Source: Panicum virgatum (Eukaryota; Streptophyta; Magnoliopsida; Poales; Poaceae). From it: 64,000 nt of DNA. Position 1 is the first letter of the stretch; each line of letters starts with the position of its first letter. The position numbers were made by a program, and so were the translations under genes. The notes below the pieces were generated by a model that worked only from the letters and a program-made list of their open reading frames with translations, did not search any database and was not told where the DNA came from. The stretch lies in the NCBI RefSeq assembly GCF_016808335.1, contig NC_053142.1, positions 43,071,674 through 43,135,673 of the forward strand, read 5' to 3'. This document shows positions 34,101 through 46,834 of this stretch, in pieces.

Positions 34101-37100
34101 CTGCGTAATTGAATGCCAATTCATTTTTCTTAGTGTTTGAATTTTCTTTTTTTTTTCTTACAGGCTGTCACTTATCTTACTCTGCTGCGGCATCTATATA
34201 ACGACCCAGGTCCACATCTGATAGTTTGCCCAGCTTCTGTGTTGGAAAATTGGGAAAGAGAACTCAAGAGGTGGTGCCCTTCGTTTTCAATCATCATGTT
34301 TCATGGAGCTGGAAGGACTGCCTACTCAAAGGAATTAAGCTCCTTAGGCAAGGCTGGCTGTCCAGCCCCATTTAATGTCCTTCTTGTTGGCTACACACTT
34401 TTTGAAAGACGAAGGTTTGTAGTGACTTCTTTTGTGTGGCGCAGCAGAATGTCAGGTTCATAACATTGGAAAAATGCTTATCTCTTGAAACATTTAATGT
34501 AGTGCTCAACAAAAGGATGATCGTAAGGCCCTGAAAAGATGGCGATGGAGTTGTGTTTTGATGGATGAAGCACATGTTCTAAAAGATAAGGGCAGCTTCC
34601 GATGGAGAAACCTGATGGCTGTTGCGCAACATGCACGTCAAAGGCTAATGCTGACAGGAACTCCTCTTCAAAATGATTTGCATGTAAGTATTTTTGACAA
34701 CTGTTCGCCTGATGGTAGTCCTTCAACATAGATCCTGTTGTTTTGTAAGAAAAACATCCAATATCCACTTATGCGATGAAATCGATGTACAGATCTTTCT
34801 AAAAATATTGCAGAGTATACTGACTAGGTAAAATTCAAAATATTTTGCCCAGTTAACCTTAGTGGACACTACCAATAATTCAACAATAGATTCCAAACTA
34901 GCACTACTTTTCGAGGAGTATAGCAGTACCTTTTCAGCTATTTCAAGATCATATACTAAATAAAGTAGTGCTTGAAAGCAAAACTTTTCTGAGATCACTT
35001 GCATGGTGTTTTGGACTTGTGGACTTCATCTGAATACAAGGGATTCTACAATATCAAAGTACAATTCTGCCATTTCTTTGTACCATACTTATGAACCAGT
35101 GCTTTTAGTGTCAGTATATGAGTTTACATCTCAACCCTCCTACGTCCCAAAAATATTAAAATGGAAGCACTAGAGCATGGAAATAAATGAAGGGCATGAT
35201 GACAGCTTGCTTTTACTCCTTAAACTGAGTTTCCAAGCTATATCGGCATATGTTTGGTATTGTAGATAGCACTACGTCCTTATTTGTATCTGTTCATGTT
35301 TGCTTTTAGACATTATAACAATCGTTGCTTATTGGCATGACATAAGTGATAGCAGTTTTTTTATTATCTGAAACCTTTCCACCGTCACGTCTTTTTGGAG
35401 GCAATCTTATTGCCCAAGATTCTATTTGATCTTAAAATGCTATATATCTAAAACTTTATGTGGTAATATGGTCTGCAGGAGCTATGGTCATTGTTGGAAT
35501 TCATGATGCCTGACATATTTGCCACTGGAGATGTTGATCTGAAGAAGCTGCTGAATGCAGAAGATCACAGACTAATTTCACGCATAAAGTCCATTTTAGG
35601 GCCCTTTATTCTTAGACGTTTGAAGTCAGATGTAATGCAGCAGCTTGTTCCTAAAATACACCATGTGCGTGAGTCTCTTCTTAGACATTGGCAATCAGTT
35701 GTGCTTCTTGATGTTTCAACCTATGTTCATCTTTCTTTGCAGGTTAAGTTTGTCATCATGGACACAGAGCAGTCTAAAGCTTACAAAAATTCCATAGATG
35801 AATACCGTAGTGCTTGTCAAGCTCGTAGTACCAAGTCTTCAGTTGACATTACCAATAATGTTGTTGGATTGATCCCAAAGCGGCAAATATCAAATTATTT
35901 TACACAGTTTCGCAAGGTGCGTGTATCTTATGATGCAAAATTTTAGAAATATGTTTATGGCTGTTTCAGATGTTCTTTCATTGCTCCACAGATCGCGAAT
36001 CATCCTTTGCTTATAAGGCGTTTTTATAGTGACAAAGATGTTGATCGAATTGCAAGGTTGCTCTACCCTAAAGGTGCATTTGGCTTTGAATGTACCTTGG
36101 AGAGAGCAATCCAAGAGCTAAAGAACTACAATGATTTTGATATCCACCAAGTATTGTTCTTTCTCGACTTCTACCTTATGAGCTACTCCATCAGCTTATT
36201 GTCTTTGCTGACTGAATTAAATCTTGTAGGATTTGCTCTTTGCATTATCTGGTCAGAACCATTGTCCTTTTTGTATTAATTATTTCTATGTGCCAAATAG
36301 TTCATTGTAGGACTGAGTATTGTGCATATGTTGTTTAACGGCTGCATTGGGCAAATGGTGCCATTGTTTGAAAGTTAGTCTTGTTTCTTATTCTATATTG
36401 ATAGTGTATTTATTTATTGTGCAGCTATTAATATCATATGGTGATGCGGGTACAAAAGGTGCTCTAACAGATGAGCATGTTTTTGCATCAGCGAAATGTC
36501 AGGTGTATTTCTTCGTCCAACATCTGTTTTGCCTTGCAGTTGCTGTTTTATATTTTTTAAAAAGGTGGAAATATTGATATAGGTTTTTACAGCAAAATCT
36601 CAATTGAGCCATCCATGTACTTGCAGCTAATTTTCAAACTAGTCTTATTTACCTTACCTCTACTCTTTGTTCAGACCTTAGCAGAGCTTTTACCTTCTCT
36701 AGCAAATAATGGTCACAGAGTACTCATATTTAGTCAGTGGACCACAATGCTTGATATTCTTGAATGGGCACTGGAAGTAATAGGAGTTACATATAGACGT
36801 CTTGATGGGGGGTAAGTTCTTTCCTTACAAATTTTCTGATTGAATTTTTTATCTGTTAATTAATAATTAACTACCTGTCTTTTTTCCAGGACACCTGTAA
36901 CAGAAAGGCAAACTATAGTGGACACTTTCAACAATGATCGTTCCATATTTGCATGTTTACTTTCTACAAGAGCTGGAGGTCAAGGGCTGAACCTTATAGG
37001 AGCTGACACAGTCATTATACATGACATGGATTTTAACCCCCAGATGGACCGGCAAGCTGAAGACCGCTGCCATCGCATTGGACAACAGAAACCTGTCACT

Positions 37101-37945
37101 GTCTACAGGTGCCACTCTAGTTGATTTGGATTCAATATCTGTTCTGTTTTTGTTTGTTGATATCTTTTTTGTTTTTCTACTCAAAAAGTGTTTTTTTATA
37201 TATAGTAGCTAAAGATTTTGAAAAGCATTTCCTTTGTTTATTATTATACCTTTTTAAAATCTTCTGAGTATTTTCCTGCAACACATTCCTGCATGTAGAA
37301 GTTGTTCTGGAAAATTACAATGAAATCTAGCATTATTAATAGAAAACCTTTGTGCTTTCTAGTTTTATTTAATTTTCTGGTGTGTGCATGAACTACACTT
37401 CGCATGTATATGCATGTCTTGAAAGATAACTTAATAATTTTCTTGGTTTTCCACTTTTGCTACCTTTGGTGAGCTATTTGCTACTCTTGCAAATGGAGTA
37501 ACATCCTAATTTGTTGAATACCTAGGCAAAATTGACATTTGCTGTTGGGTTTACTCTATATCATTTTGACCATGCGCCATTTAATTTCATTGGATTGGAC
37601 CTTTGAAATAGCTATGTCCTTATAGTCGGAAACTCGTCTAACAAAAAATATCAAAGTGACACATAGATAATCACTATTATGAAAGGCAATACAGTGAACT
37701 TAACTGTTTACATATCAAGCTCCACATGAAATTGTTATGGAATGATATCGTGTGTGTGTGTGTGTGTTATCTGTTCATCCAGGTTAGTGACAAAAGGTTC
37801 GGTTGATGAAAACATATATGAGATTGCGAGGCGGAAGTTGGTGCTAGATGCTGCAATTCTTCAATCTGGAGCAGAGTTAGATAATAGCACTGATGTACCA
37901 GAGAAGACAATGGGAGAGATTTTGGCATCTCTTCTCCTGGCCTGA
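31165..37945 (+). CDS. CHR19: SNF2-family chromatin remodeller, CHR19/ETL1/SMARCAD1 type
   Basis: Twelve exons join in frame: 31165-32529, 32638-32755, 33394-33434, 34164-34414, 34503-34683, 35479-35664, 35743-35916, 35992-36150, 36425-36502, 36675-36811, 36890-37108, 37783-37945. All introns are GT-AG; the product has 1023 residues. Motif I DEMGLGKT is at about 499-506, the Walker B box DEAH at 613-616, then LTGTPLQND, the second lobe with [12 protein letters not shown] (about 867-878), [11 protein letters not shown] (922-932) and the arginine-finger region DRCHRIGQ. The core follows Arabidopsis CHR19 closely, including the [15 protein letters not shown] terminus. By family it is a nuclear ATPase that moves or exchanges nucleosomes. 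The N terminus is longer than in Arabidopsis (core protein about 760 residues) because of internal repeats. No lesion seen; likely functional. Confidence 0.95.
31290..32230 (+). repeat. in-frame repeats in the CHR19 N terminus
   Basis: Four diverged repeats of about 60-100 codons each hold the order SFRxNPKPSKA, an acidic [16 protein letters not shown] patch, an SPSRTSxRR basic patch, [11 protein letters not shown] and a HSQAPPSIG end. Copies start near residues 40, 102, 172 and 272. They alternate acidic and basic clusters in a region predicted to be disordered. The high similarity at DNA level suggests recent duplication in the grass lineage. Confidence 0.85.
33584..33976 (+). mobile_element. 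5'-truncated LINE in CHR19 intron 3
   Basis: The 393-bp insert is flanked by the exact 15-bp repeat agttcatattgttct (33569-33583 and 33977-33991) and ends in poly(A). Its first part encodes [19 protein letters not shown] and a matching tail, the C terminus of plant L1-type reverse transcriptase proteins (zinc-binding region). A run of 17 G is at 33899-33915. It is in sense orientation with the gene and leaves the splice sites intact. Confidence 0.93.
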
Positions 37946-40900
37946 AGTTCTAATCATGGAGTGTCTCAGAGGTATTTGATTCGATACTTATTATTGGGTT
38001 TTCGACCTTCATGTAAGCATGTCAGTCACCTTGGTCAATTTCTTGAGGTCCTAAGATGTGCATCCATGATGCCTTTTTGCATTGGACCTCAATTTATCAG
38101 CATCTGTCTTATCCATCAGTTCTATGAATGCTCCTGTACAAACTGCTGGATAGCCAATCAGGTTCTGGTTCTGGATAGTGAGTTAGTGACATAGTGTTTA
38201 AGCTTACTATAGGTTGGGATATAGTCTGATTTTCGTTCTTCTAGATAGGAAAGGCTGAAACTAGTAATCTGTACCAAAGTTTCAACATGTTTTAAATTAA
38301 ATGTAGCTTACTATAAGTGCTTCAATCTGCACCATTCCGTTCGTCAGCATAAATCCTGTCTTACAAAGAAAAAAGTAAATATATAGATATGGAGGAGGCA
38401 TCATAAGTTAACAATTTCCCTAGCACAATAAACTCATATATAAAGCACAATAGGCCACTCGGGGGAGAGGGCTCTCCCGATAGCATTTGGTCAAGAACCG
38501 TCAGCCCTAGTATCCCGCCTTATCCGCACGATGTGGGAAAAGGAAAACCAAATCGCTTGCTCACCTGCCCTAACCTGCCTGATCCACCCCCACCACCATC
38601 CTCCGCCTCGCCGGCGTTGTCTCCAACGTTGGCGAGAACCACCCTCTTGTCCCCTCTCTCTCCCTTATTCCCCTCTGTCCGGATCTGAGGAGACCACGCC
38701 ACAACCCACATCATCTTCTTTGTCTCCAGGAAGCAACACCCCCCCCCTGCTTCGTATTCGGCAGCGGCCGTAGACGCAAACCTGGATCCCCAAAAGATGT
38801 CTCCGTGATGCCCCTGCCCCAACAACGCCCACCAGTTGTCCTCCATTGGCCGACTGACGCCGCTATCGCCTCCGCCGCCAGGCCGGCCACCACCCCATAG
38901 CTGCCTCTAGAAATTCTAACCTGTTTAGGTAAGCTATGATTTTGAACTGTTTGCTCTTTCCTTAAAGAGAGGGCTCTTGCAATAAACTAAATGAGAGCCC
39001 TTTAATGTGCTTGTGTTAGATTTTGGGTAAGCGTAATCGTATGCTTGTGTTTGTGGAGTTGTTTTTCTCTTTAATGTGTACAAGTATCCACAGTATGCAG
39101 CACCTTAGCTGCTGCTGTCCAAATATATTGAGATTTCAACCTCTTTGGTCATCGCGAACTGTACCTGATGAGATACTGTCGAGCCTTGACGAATTTTCAA
39201 TTATTACAGGTTTGCAGTGATCCCTCACTCTCTGGCATTTTCTTAATCAAGCTTGCCAGTCCCATATTTTCATCGTTGTTATGTGTTCTTTTATGCTTGG
39301 TGCTTGGATAATCTGCTTGTGAAGTTCTGTTAGAGTTCATCTTTCTTGCTGAGGCAGTTATAGTAAGTTAAGCATTTTCAATCAGATCATGTGACATATG
39401 GGTTTATATTACTTTGAGGTCATCCCCTGTCTTTTGCCATTAGAGCACTTCAACTTTGATTGTCATATTAGAATATGGCTCAAAGGTGCACCACTTATTA
39501 TATTTCTTTATCCCCCTGTTAAGATTTGCCATTAGGGGTGCAAGTTTTTGTTTCTTTGGATCATTGGGTTGACCATAAACTCATCCAAATGTACTAACAA
39601 GATTGAAAATGATCTAGGGGATTGACCTCGAACTACCATGCAGCACACATTTTCATTCGTGGATGAGGTTTTAATGAATGTAAATTATCATTTGTGACCT
39701 GAAGTAGAGAAATAACCTGACACCTGTGATGGTATCAGTTATAATAGGAGCATGACACTTGACTAGCACTTTCAAACTGCTCTGTACAATGCCATTTTTC
39801 TGACTTCCAATACTCATACCAGAATGTGCTCTTTCTTTCTTTCTTTCATCAAGATAATTGTTCCTGCGATAGCCTAATCCTAACAATTCTCTCCAGTTCT
39901 GTTTTTCTAGACACGGCGTAACCATATTCCAAATGCAACAAATACACTTTATGTTTGTGAAGGCTTTGGGTTTGTTTTTCTTAATCCCTGATTCTGGACT
40001 GAGGATCTGCTTTGCTTACTAGAATTATCTGACAACTTCTAGTTTGCCAAATTTCTTGTATCTACATGTCTTGATTTGTCTGGGAACCCAGGATCCCAGG
40101 CTATCTGTTTATACTGTGAACCTACGTTTTTGCAGGAGATTTGTTGAATGACGCTCTGCTGCTGCTTGCTTACCCGTTGTATGATAAATCTGAATGTCGT
40201 TACCCTTTGGAGGAATATGATTGCTTGACTTGTGGTATGGGTTGTTTTATTTTGAGAGGGCCTGTCACTTGGTGGGAGAAAAAGGGAATGCATTTGTTGG
40301 CCAAGTAGCAAGTACTGCTGCTGACCCCAAACATTTTTTTTGAAAAGCCTGACCCCAAACATTGCCACATTGGTACCTCTTGGAGGCACGGCGTTCCGGT
40401 GCCCTGGCCATGAATAGGAAGGCCCCGGGGGTAAGGTGCTGTTCGCTTGCATCATTGATGGAATGAGCATTGTCCCCGGACGCTGGAATTGTCCTCGCGT
40501 GGAGGGGCGTGATCTGGTCGTCAATGGCTGGTGGGTAAAGTTGGGTTCATGAGCTGGGCCGTTTTGTTCCTCGTGGTCTGTCTCTCTGAACCCAACCCCT
40601 CCACCCCCTCTCGTCCGGATGTCTTGGAATTCGCCACGGCCTCTTTTGCTACTAAAGCAGTTGTGCACAAGAGACATGGGGAAACAGCCATGAGCTTGTG
40701 TACTGGTGTGACGTTATCGCCAGTGGTATGTATATGAGTGCCGTCGGAATCATTGGGAACAGAGGACGTAATCGTCCTATTGCAGATAGAAACGAGGAGG
40801 ATGTGATGACCTCGCAGGACCTCCTTGTCCAGTCTGTTTCTGCTGCTGCTTTCCTGAAACTGGTAGCTTCGTACATTCTCTTTTGCGAAGTGCTAGGATA

Positions 40901-41996
40901 TTTTTCTTACTTACATTCGTCTCTCAACTTCTTACAGTGGTGACTGTTAGTGTTACACGCATCCCTTGGCAAATATCACATTGTTTGTCCCCTCGAATTG
41001 TTTGGCCGTGCTGCCCGTGCACGTGAAGAGGGCAATTATACTGTCGGATCCTACTCCCTACGTGAGGAGGAACGTATTTACCTGTGGACCTGCTGGGCGG
41101 GAGGAGGATGAAACGTACGGGTCACATGGCCATGTCGCGGTCCGTGCAAGCGACGCACACGACGTCTCTTTTTGGACCATCAAACGCTAATACGATCCCC
41201 GACACGCACGTACGAGGGTGTCTAAGCTCGCCGTTAACTCGCAACTTGCCTGCAGCATGCGTCCTTCTCCTTCGCATAGTCCCACCATCTCATCTAACTC
41301 CAGCTAACTAGTCGGCTGGTGCTCTTTGCTATGCCTGATGCCACGCCGCAGCCATGTACGCCATGTACGCCATGGGAACCTCTCTCGTCAGTCTCTCTAG
41401 TCTCTACACGGTGGGGTGTTCGCGAGAGCATGCAGGGTGCGTGCGTGGGAAGCGCCCTTGAATTCTCATTTGTGTCCTCTCTGTCTTTTTTTTTCCTCGT
41501 GCGCGTAGCGTAGTATAGGCGCGACATCATACGTGGCCTGAAGGTCCTGGTGGAAGATACAATATTGCAAGTCATGGACCTATCTTGTCCGTATATCGCC
41601 CCACCTCCATCATCTCGCCTCCTCGCTGTACAGATATGGCTCACGTGATTATGTGGGTTTCAGTGTCAGACTCTTTACATATACTACTCGTTTTCCTCCA
41701 AATACTCATTTCTCCAACTCGTTTATCTACCATCGAACAACCAAAGCCAACGTGCCATGGTCCTTCTCTAGAGGTCGGGATCGGAGCGGAGGCAGGCTAA
41801 TCTTGTCGGAGATGGCTGTAAGTTTCCCACCTTTTTCAGGTGACCGAGAGAAATAGGAAGGCGTGAAAAATATAATTTCGAAAGAAATAGGAAGCGTGAA
41901 AATTATAATTAAACTATGGCCTTTTCAATAATCTTGCTAATACATTTTACATTTTAGAGAGAACATTGCAGATTCCATAATGATGCTTAGCTTGGC
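37946..41996. other. CHR19 3' region and intergenic DNA
   Basis: The CHR19 3' untranslated region should occupy the first few hundred bases. A coding-like, C-rich segment at 38520-38900 followed by a gtaag donor-like site has no recognisable protein. The remainder (38950-41996) shows only short ORFs on both strands and no paired transposon ends. No gene is supported. Confidence 0.4.
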
Positions 41997-41999
41997 GCT

Positions 42000-42215
42000 G
42001 ATTGACTATAGGAAGTTACATTCCACTGCTGCAGAATCGGCCTTTAGTCCCAGCTAACAACTCTATACGGAACTAAAGGTTCCGGCCCTTTAGTCCCCGG
42101 TCCAAAGTCTTACTAGCTAGTTACATTCAACTACCGTAGAATCGAACTTTGTACCGGGTCCAATAATTGGGACCAAAGAGTCACTAGCTAGTTACATTCC
42201 ACTCATATTAATTCC
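42000..42215. repeat. degenerate CACTA-like fragment with internal duplication
   Basis: The block gttacattc(c/a)ac with following c(t/c)gcagaatcg occurs at 42014, 42121 and partly at 42192, around subterminal-type motifs ctttagtccc and gggaccaaag. These resemble CACTA MITE subterminal repeats, but the ends are decayed. Confidence 0.4.
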
Positions 42216-42818
42216 AGGTCTAAATTGCAATGAATAAATAAGGAGATGGATGTGGGTTTCTCTATTTAGTGTTGGGAGCTCGAGATCACATTTAAATTTT
42301 CTTTGTGGTCCGATCCCCTAGTAGCTAGCCGTTCAGGCGAACAGTCAGTACTCCAGAAGATGGCACGACATATAATACATGCCCAACATTTTCTCATTGC
42401 AAGTTGCAACACTACTGAATTGAACTGTCATTCCTGTTCGTACAGTGACCTAAGGCTTTGATGGTCCCCCGTCTCCTCTGGCGTCCTTACCAGTAGCGGG
42501 GGGGGGGGGGGGGGGGGGGGGGGGTATAGTTCTAAGCTTAGGTCTAGGGTTTTGTTACCTTGGCATTTCTCCGACGATGGTGGTGTCAGTGGCGAGTCTC
42601 CAGCGAGATCTATACGAGGTTAGTGTTGTCTTTTGTAAATAAGTTCCTCCAGCCCCTCGCCGCGCCGCCGCCGTGCGTCCTGGCAGCGGAGCTGGCCAGG
42701 CTGGTTTGCTGCATCCTCCCCAAATCTGGGGTTTTGCTGGAAGCTCTAGATCTTGTTGGCTCTTTTGTCCCTTCCTTGGTTTCTTCGGGGACGGCACCAC
42801 CATCGATGCCATCTCCGG

Positions 42819-43079
42819 TGTAACGACCCGGCCCGGGAGAACGGCTAAGATCTATCCTACACGTTGAGTAAATCACACCTGCTAAATAACTCTCTTGCGT
42901 TTTCGTCCTCGCTTCGCTCAAAAGGTTGCAACCGGAGTTATTCAGCTTCCCTGGGCCTGGTATTTAAGCTGGTCTGGACTCAACTCAACTTCCAGTACGG
43001 GACTAAATTCGCGTCACTACAGTAGCTGCTACAGTAACTCCGAATTTGGCCAGTCCCATCTGGCCCATGGGTTGTTACA
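42819..43079 (-). repeat. TRIM 3' LTR
   Basis: Begins TGTAACGACCCGGCCCGGG and ends GGGTTGTTACA on the plus strand. It holds two copies of a gctacagtaac-type block near the right end. It follows the polypurine tract on the minus strand and is therefore the 3' LTR. Confidence 0.93.
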
Positions 43080-43352
43080 ATCACCCCCCCTTAGGACTCG
43101 ATGGGGCGTCGGGTACCAGACCAACCTAAATACCACCAGGATCTCCTCTCTTGGTCACGTCCCATACGTCTAGTGCTAACAGTTTCATGTGCCACGTTCG
43201 TGCGTCCAGTGCCAACAGTCCCTGTGCAATGTCCGTGCCTCGCACGCGCCCGCCCACATGCCGGTGGCATCTGCGACCACGCGCCCGTGCTCATGCCCGC
43301 GCACTTGTGTCCGTATGTGACGTGAAACCACAAGAGTCGGCTCTGATACCAC

Positions 43353-43613
43353 TGTAGCGACCCGCCCCGGGAGAACGGCTAAGATCTACCCTACACGTTG
43401 AGTAAACCACACCTGCTAAATAACTCTCTTGCGCTTTCATCCTCGCTTCGCTCAAAAGGTTGCAACCGGAGTTATTCAGCTTCCCTGGGCCTAGTATTTA
43501 AGCTGGTCTGGACTCAACTCAACTTCCAGTACGGGACTAAATTCGCGCCACTACAGTAGCTGCTACAGTAACTCCGAATTTGGCCCAGCCCATCTGGCCC
43601 ATGGGCTGTTACA
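43353..43613 (-). repeat. TRIM 5' LTR
   Basis: Begins TGTAGCGACCCGCCCCGGG and ends GGGCTGTTACA on the plus strand. It adjoins the primer binding site and is the 5' LTR on the minus strand. About ten substitutions separate it from its partner. Confidence 0.93.
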
Positions 43614-44133
43614 TCCGGCAAGGCTTCAGGGAGGTTTGGTTACCACTTTCTTGAGGAATCGAGTGGGTGGGATCATTGCAACTGCTTGGGCAGTCGTATT
43701 CCCCTTTCGGTTGCTTTGTTGTTTGGTGTTTTTGGGGTTGCTGGCGGTGCTTGTGATGTCGAATCCCAAGTTCCTCATCGATGAGATGGCCGGAGATCAT
43801 CTGTTTCTGCTAGGGCATTCAACTGATTTATGGCATGTTGAGGTTTTTGATATGCTACTCATGGCGACAACCAAAAACTTTGAAGTTTCTTCTTCAGGAA
43901 GGCCTTTGGCTTCAAGCTGCAACCTTGATGCGGCTCTCCTCCAACCTCCGGTGCGGCGGGGACTCATCAAGGGGTTGCTCCTGGTGCCGGTGACGAAGAT
44001 GACAGGGAGACCCTTGTATGGACCAGAGTGTAATTTTCCTATTTTCTAAGGGTGCCTTTGTAAGAGTTGCAATGTAAACCTTAAGACATTTGTGTGAAAT
44101 GCAATCCTGGTTTCTCAAAAAAAAAAGTTGCAA

Positions 44134-45322
44134 CACTACTACAAAAAGAGTTTTAGGGTGGATAAAAATGTACTTTTAAGGGTGGGTACAGTACTCACTC
44201 CTACTTCTTATAGTTATAAATTGATTCGTAGGGGTGGGTCATGGCCCTACCCGCCCCTACAATTGATTGTAGGGGTAGGTGTGACCATGATCCGCCCCTA
44301 CAAATTAATTTCTAGAAAAAATAGAAAAACTCAAAAATAGTAAAATAAAAATGAATAATATCCCAGCTAACTAGTCACCACAGGCCCCTCTACTACCAAG
44401 GTACAGTTTTTTTTAATGAAATACACACTTTGCGTAAACCCGGGTTCGAACCAATTACCTCAAGCCTCGCGCGATCGTACTCTCTACCACAGTACACATT
44501 TACTTGTGACTCTATGAGGTATGTTATTCTTTTACAGTAACTCTAAAATCAATTGCAGGAGCGGATGATGCCATCATCCACCTCTAGAAATCCATTTTTA
44601 GGGGCGGGTGACGCCGCCATCCACTCCTAAAAATATTTTTTTCTATTCTATTCAAAAAATTTATTTAAATCTTTGAATATAGTAGAATGAAACAAAAATG
44701 TGAACTTCTATACTATGATTAGTGTGAGTTATAGATACAGAAAAATATGCTAAATATATTTCAGTGTATATAAAGGTTAAAATTGTCGAAACTTAAAAAT
44801 ATTTGAGTTGTATGAAATATTATACAGTCGTATCCATATGTAGGGCACAATTAGTAAATAATCTTGTGATTCTAAATGATATTAAATGAATAATGTATAA
44901 ACTATAAAATTTTAGATCTTACCCCTACAACTTTGGTATGACACTACTCTACATCCGAGGTTGTTTGAAAAAAATCAAAACTTTTTGATTTTGAAATTAG
45001 AGAACTTATAATATTTTTTGGACTATTAGATGACCTTAGATGAAAGAGTTATCAACCACAAAATTTTAAATCTCGTCAATCTCTACAATTTTGTTTTTTT
45101 TGCGTAGCCGTTTTTAGAGGCGGCCAGGTGGGTGATAACATCATCCGCCCCTAAAAATGGTGAGTATTTCCAGCGATGGGTGACACCATCACCCGCTCCT
45201 AGAAGTACATGTTCAAAGACGGGTCAACTGCTACAGTAGCCCCTCTCTTTTAGGAGCAGGTAATCTTTTAACCCGCCTCTAGAAAAAACAGGATGTTTCT
45301 ACAAATCATTTCTGTAGTAGTG
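44134..45322. mobile_element. CACTA (EnSpm) non-autonomous element
   Basis: The ends CACTACTACAAAAA and (reverse) CACTACTACAGAAA match, and the 3-bp duplication CAA flanks them (44131-44133 and 45323-45325). Subterminal repeats of the aggggcgggt type occur in both orientations (for example 44231, 44595, 45116, 45175). Length is 1189 bp without coding capacity. Its left tip was duplicated by the retroposon insertion, so bases CACTACT also occur at 42410-42416. Confidence 0.93.
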
Positions 45323-45325
45323 CAA

Positions 45326-46468
45326 TTTCCTTTTAGTTGTCCTACAACCGATACTTCTGTAGCAGTCGGATTGAATTGAACAGTCGGACTGTGAAGTCGT
45401 ACCACTGCAATCTCAGTCTGTAATGTCCTGGAAAACAGGAGGTGAGAAAAAGCTGGAAAGAAAACGGCCGCACAATGTTCACACAACTGCACGTACGTCG
45501 CTGTTCCCGGCCGGCTTGTGTTTGTGTCCATCTTCACCTTTGCTTCTCCGCCGCCTCCTGAATGCCTCTTCTCATTCCCTGCAGATAATATATAGATCTT
45601 GTCAATGCAGAAAGTTGCGATCGCGAATCAATGCAGCCTTGGACTATATACCCGCCGCTGCTGGAAGACACAGGACGACGAGTCTTTGACATCCTAGTTG
45701 TCGGCCGGCGGCGATGCTATCTTCTTGCTGACTACTCCGAACCGATCCAGCTAGGGTGACAATGGCTAGCTAGCATGTATATTATTCTCGCTTGATTTGT
45801 AGCGCCATCGCAGCATGTCAATTCATCAGGGTGCATGCGCTGAGGAAGGCCGCAGCCATGGCGCCTAGCTAGCCATCCGTCTGAAGCAAAATTTTATCCC
45901 CCTTGCATTGGCGCAGATCGAAAGCGCGCACCGCCTGGGGCCTAGCTAGGTTTTCCTTTGCAAAATAAAAATACCCATGCCATCGCAAGCCTGGAGATCG
46001 ATATACTGAGCTGTGAGCTCTCGCGCACCTGTGTGCTTGCATTGTGAATGAAGGAGAAGCAGGGGGCCAAGGACGACGTACTTCTGCAGTGATAATGCAG
46101 ACATGCCCGACCCGGCCGCATCCTGTGACTCTGTGAGAGCCCGGCCCCGGGCTGCATATGCCATTGCCATCCCGTAAGCTAACACAGTTCGGCGTACGGG
46201 TCCCACCCACCACACCCACGCCGCGTCACCGCAGTGCGCGGCTCTGCTGGGAGGGAATCTCTACTTGGTGTACATGGTCGCTGTGGCATGTGGAAGCATG
46301 GCGTGGCCGGGCTATATGGTCCAGGGGAGAACGAGATGACAACTAACGGTGTGCCCGGTTCTTGCATTGTAACGGCCGGTGTTAACATCGCATGTACTCT
46401 TTGTCCATGTATGATTGTTAGCTGAAAAGCACTATACATTATTATTACATCCATCGCAGTAGCAACGT

Positions 46469-46548
<80 letters not shown>

Positions 46549-46834
46549 TGGCGCAGGAGTAGTACTTCTGCTGCAATTTAGAATATGGGTTCTTGCTTTT
46601 TGTTCGCTTTACTCGGTTATAATTAAATTAAATTTCAATCTGATCATTTAATTTGTCTTCAAAGAATAGCTGGAAATTTGAGTTATCCTCGATTTATGGT
46701 CACAAAATAATGCACACATGGTTTTCTAGTATGACAAGACACTTCTAATAGAAATTAAAGCCAGCTGCACGTACATATTCATATAGCTTCCACGTGTGTA
46801 TGAGAGGGATAGCTAGCTAGGGGAGAATTTCTTC
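45326..46834. other. intergenic with a long AT microsatellite
   Basis: No gene is supported. A pure (AT)37 tract covers 46473-46546. Short overlapping ORFs at 45869-46450 on both strands have no recognisable product. Confidence 0.5.
46473..46546. repeat. (AT)37 microsatellite
   Basis: Seventy-four bases of uninterrupted AT. Such tracts are often length-variable. Confidence 0.97.

Larger units (their letters stand above)
42819..43613 (-). mobile_element. TRIM (miniature LTR retrotransposon)
   Basis: Two direct LTRs of 261 bp (42819-43079 and 43353-43613) are about 96 percent identical by eye, with TG/CA ends, and flank 273 bp of internal DNA. The minus strand next to the right LTR reads TGGTATCAGAGCC, an exact initiator tRNA-Met primer binding site; next to the left LTR it reads CTAAGGGGGGG, a polypurine tract. 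The 5-bp duplication TCCGG flanks the element (42814-42818 and 43614-43618). There is no coding capacity, so mobility would depend on another element. Confidence 0.95.
42417..44124 (+). mobile_element. poly(A)-tailed retroposon, interrupted by a TRIM
   Basis: The insert is flanked by the 16-bp repeat aagttgcaacactact (42401-42416 and 44125-44140) and ends in poly(A), so it was inserted by LINE machinery. Without the TRIM it is about 0.9 kb. It has a GC-rich 5' part, a run of 27 G at 42498-42524 and no long ORF. The source is not recognised; a LINE 5' and 3' end joined by deletion, or a retroposed noncoding transcript, are both possible. Confidence 0.78.

Noticed and set aside
38520..38900. 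First exon of a new gene after CHR19
   Set aside because: C-rich composition gives open frames on both strands, and no downstream exon or family could be found despite a donor-like gtaag.
46158..46454. Small overlapping ORFs on both strands
   Set aside because: Short, low similarity to anything known, and next to a long microsatellite; no support as a gene.
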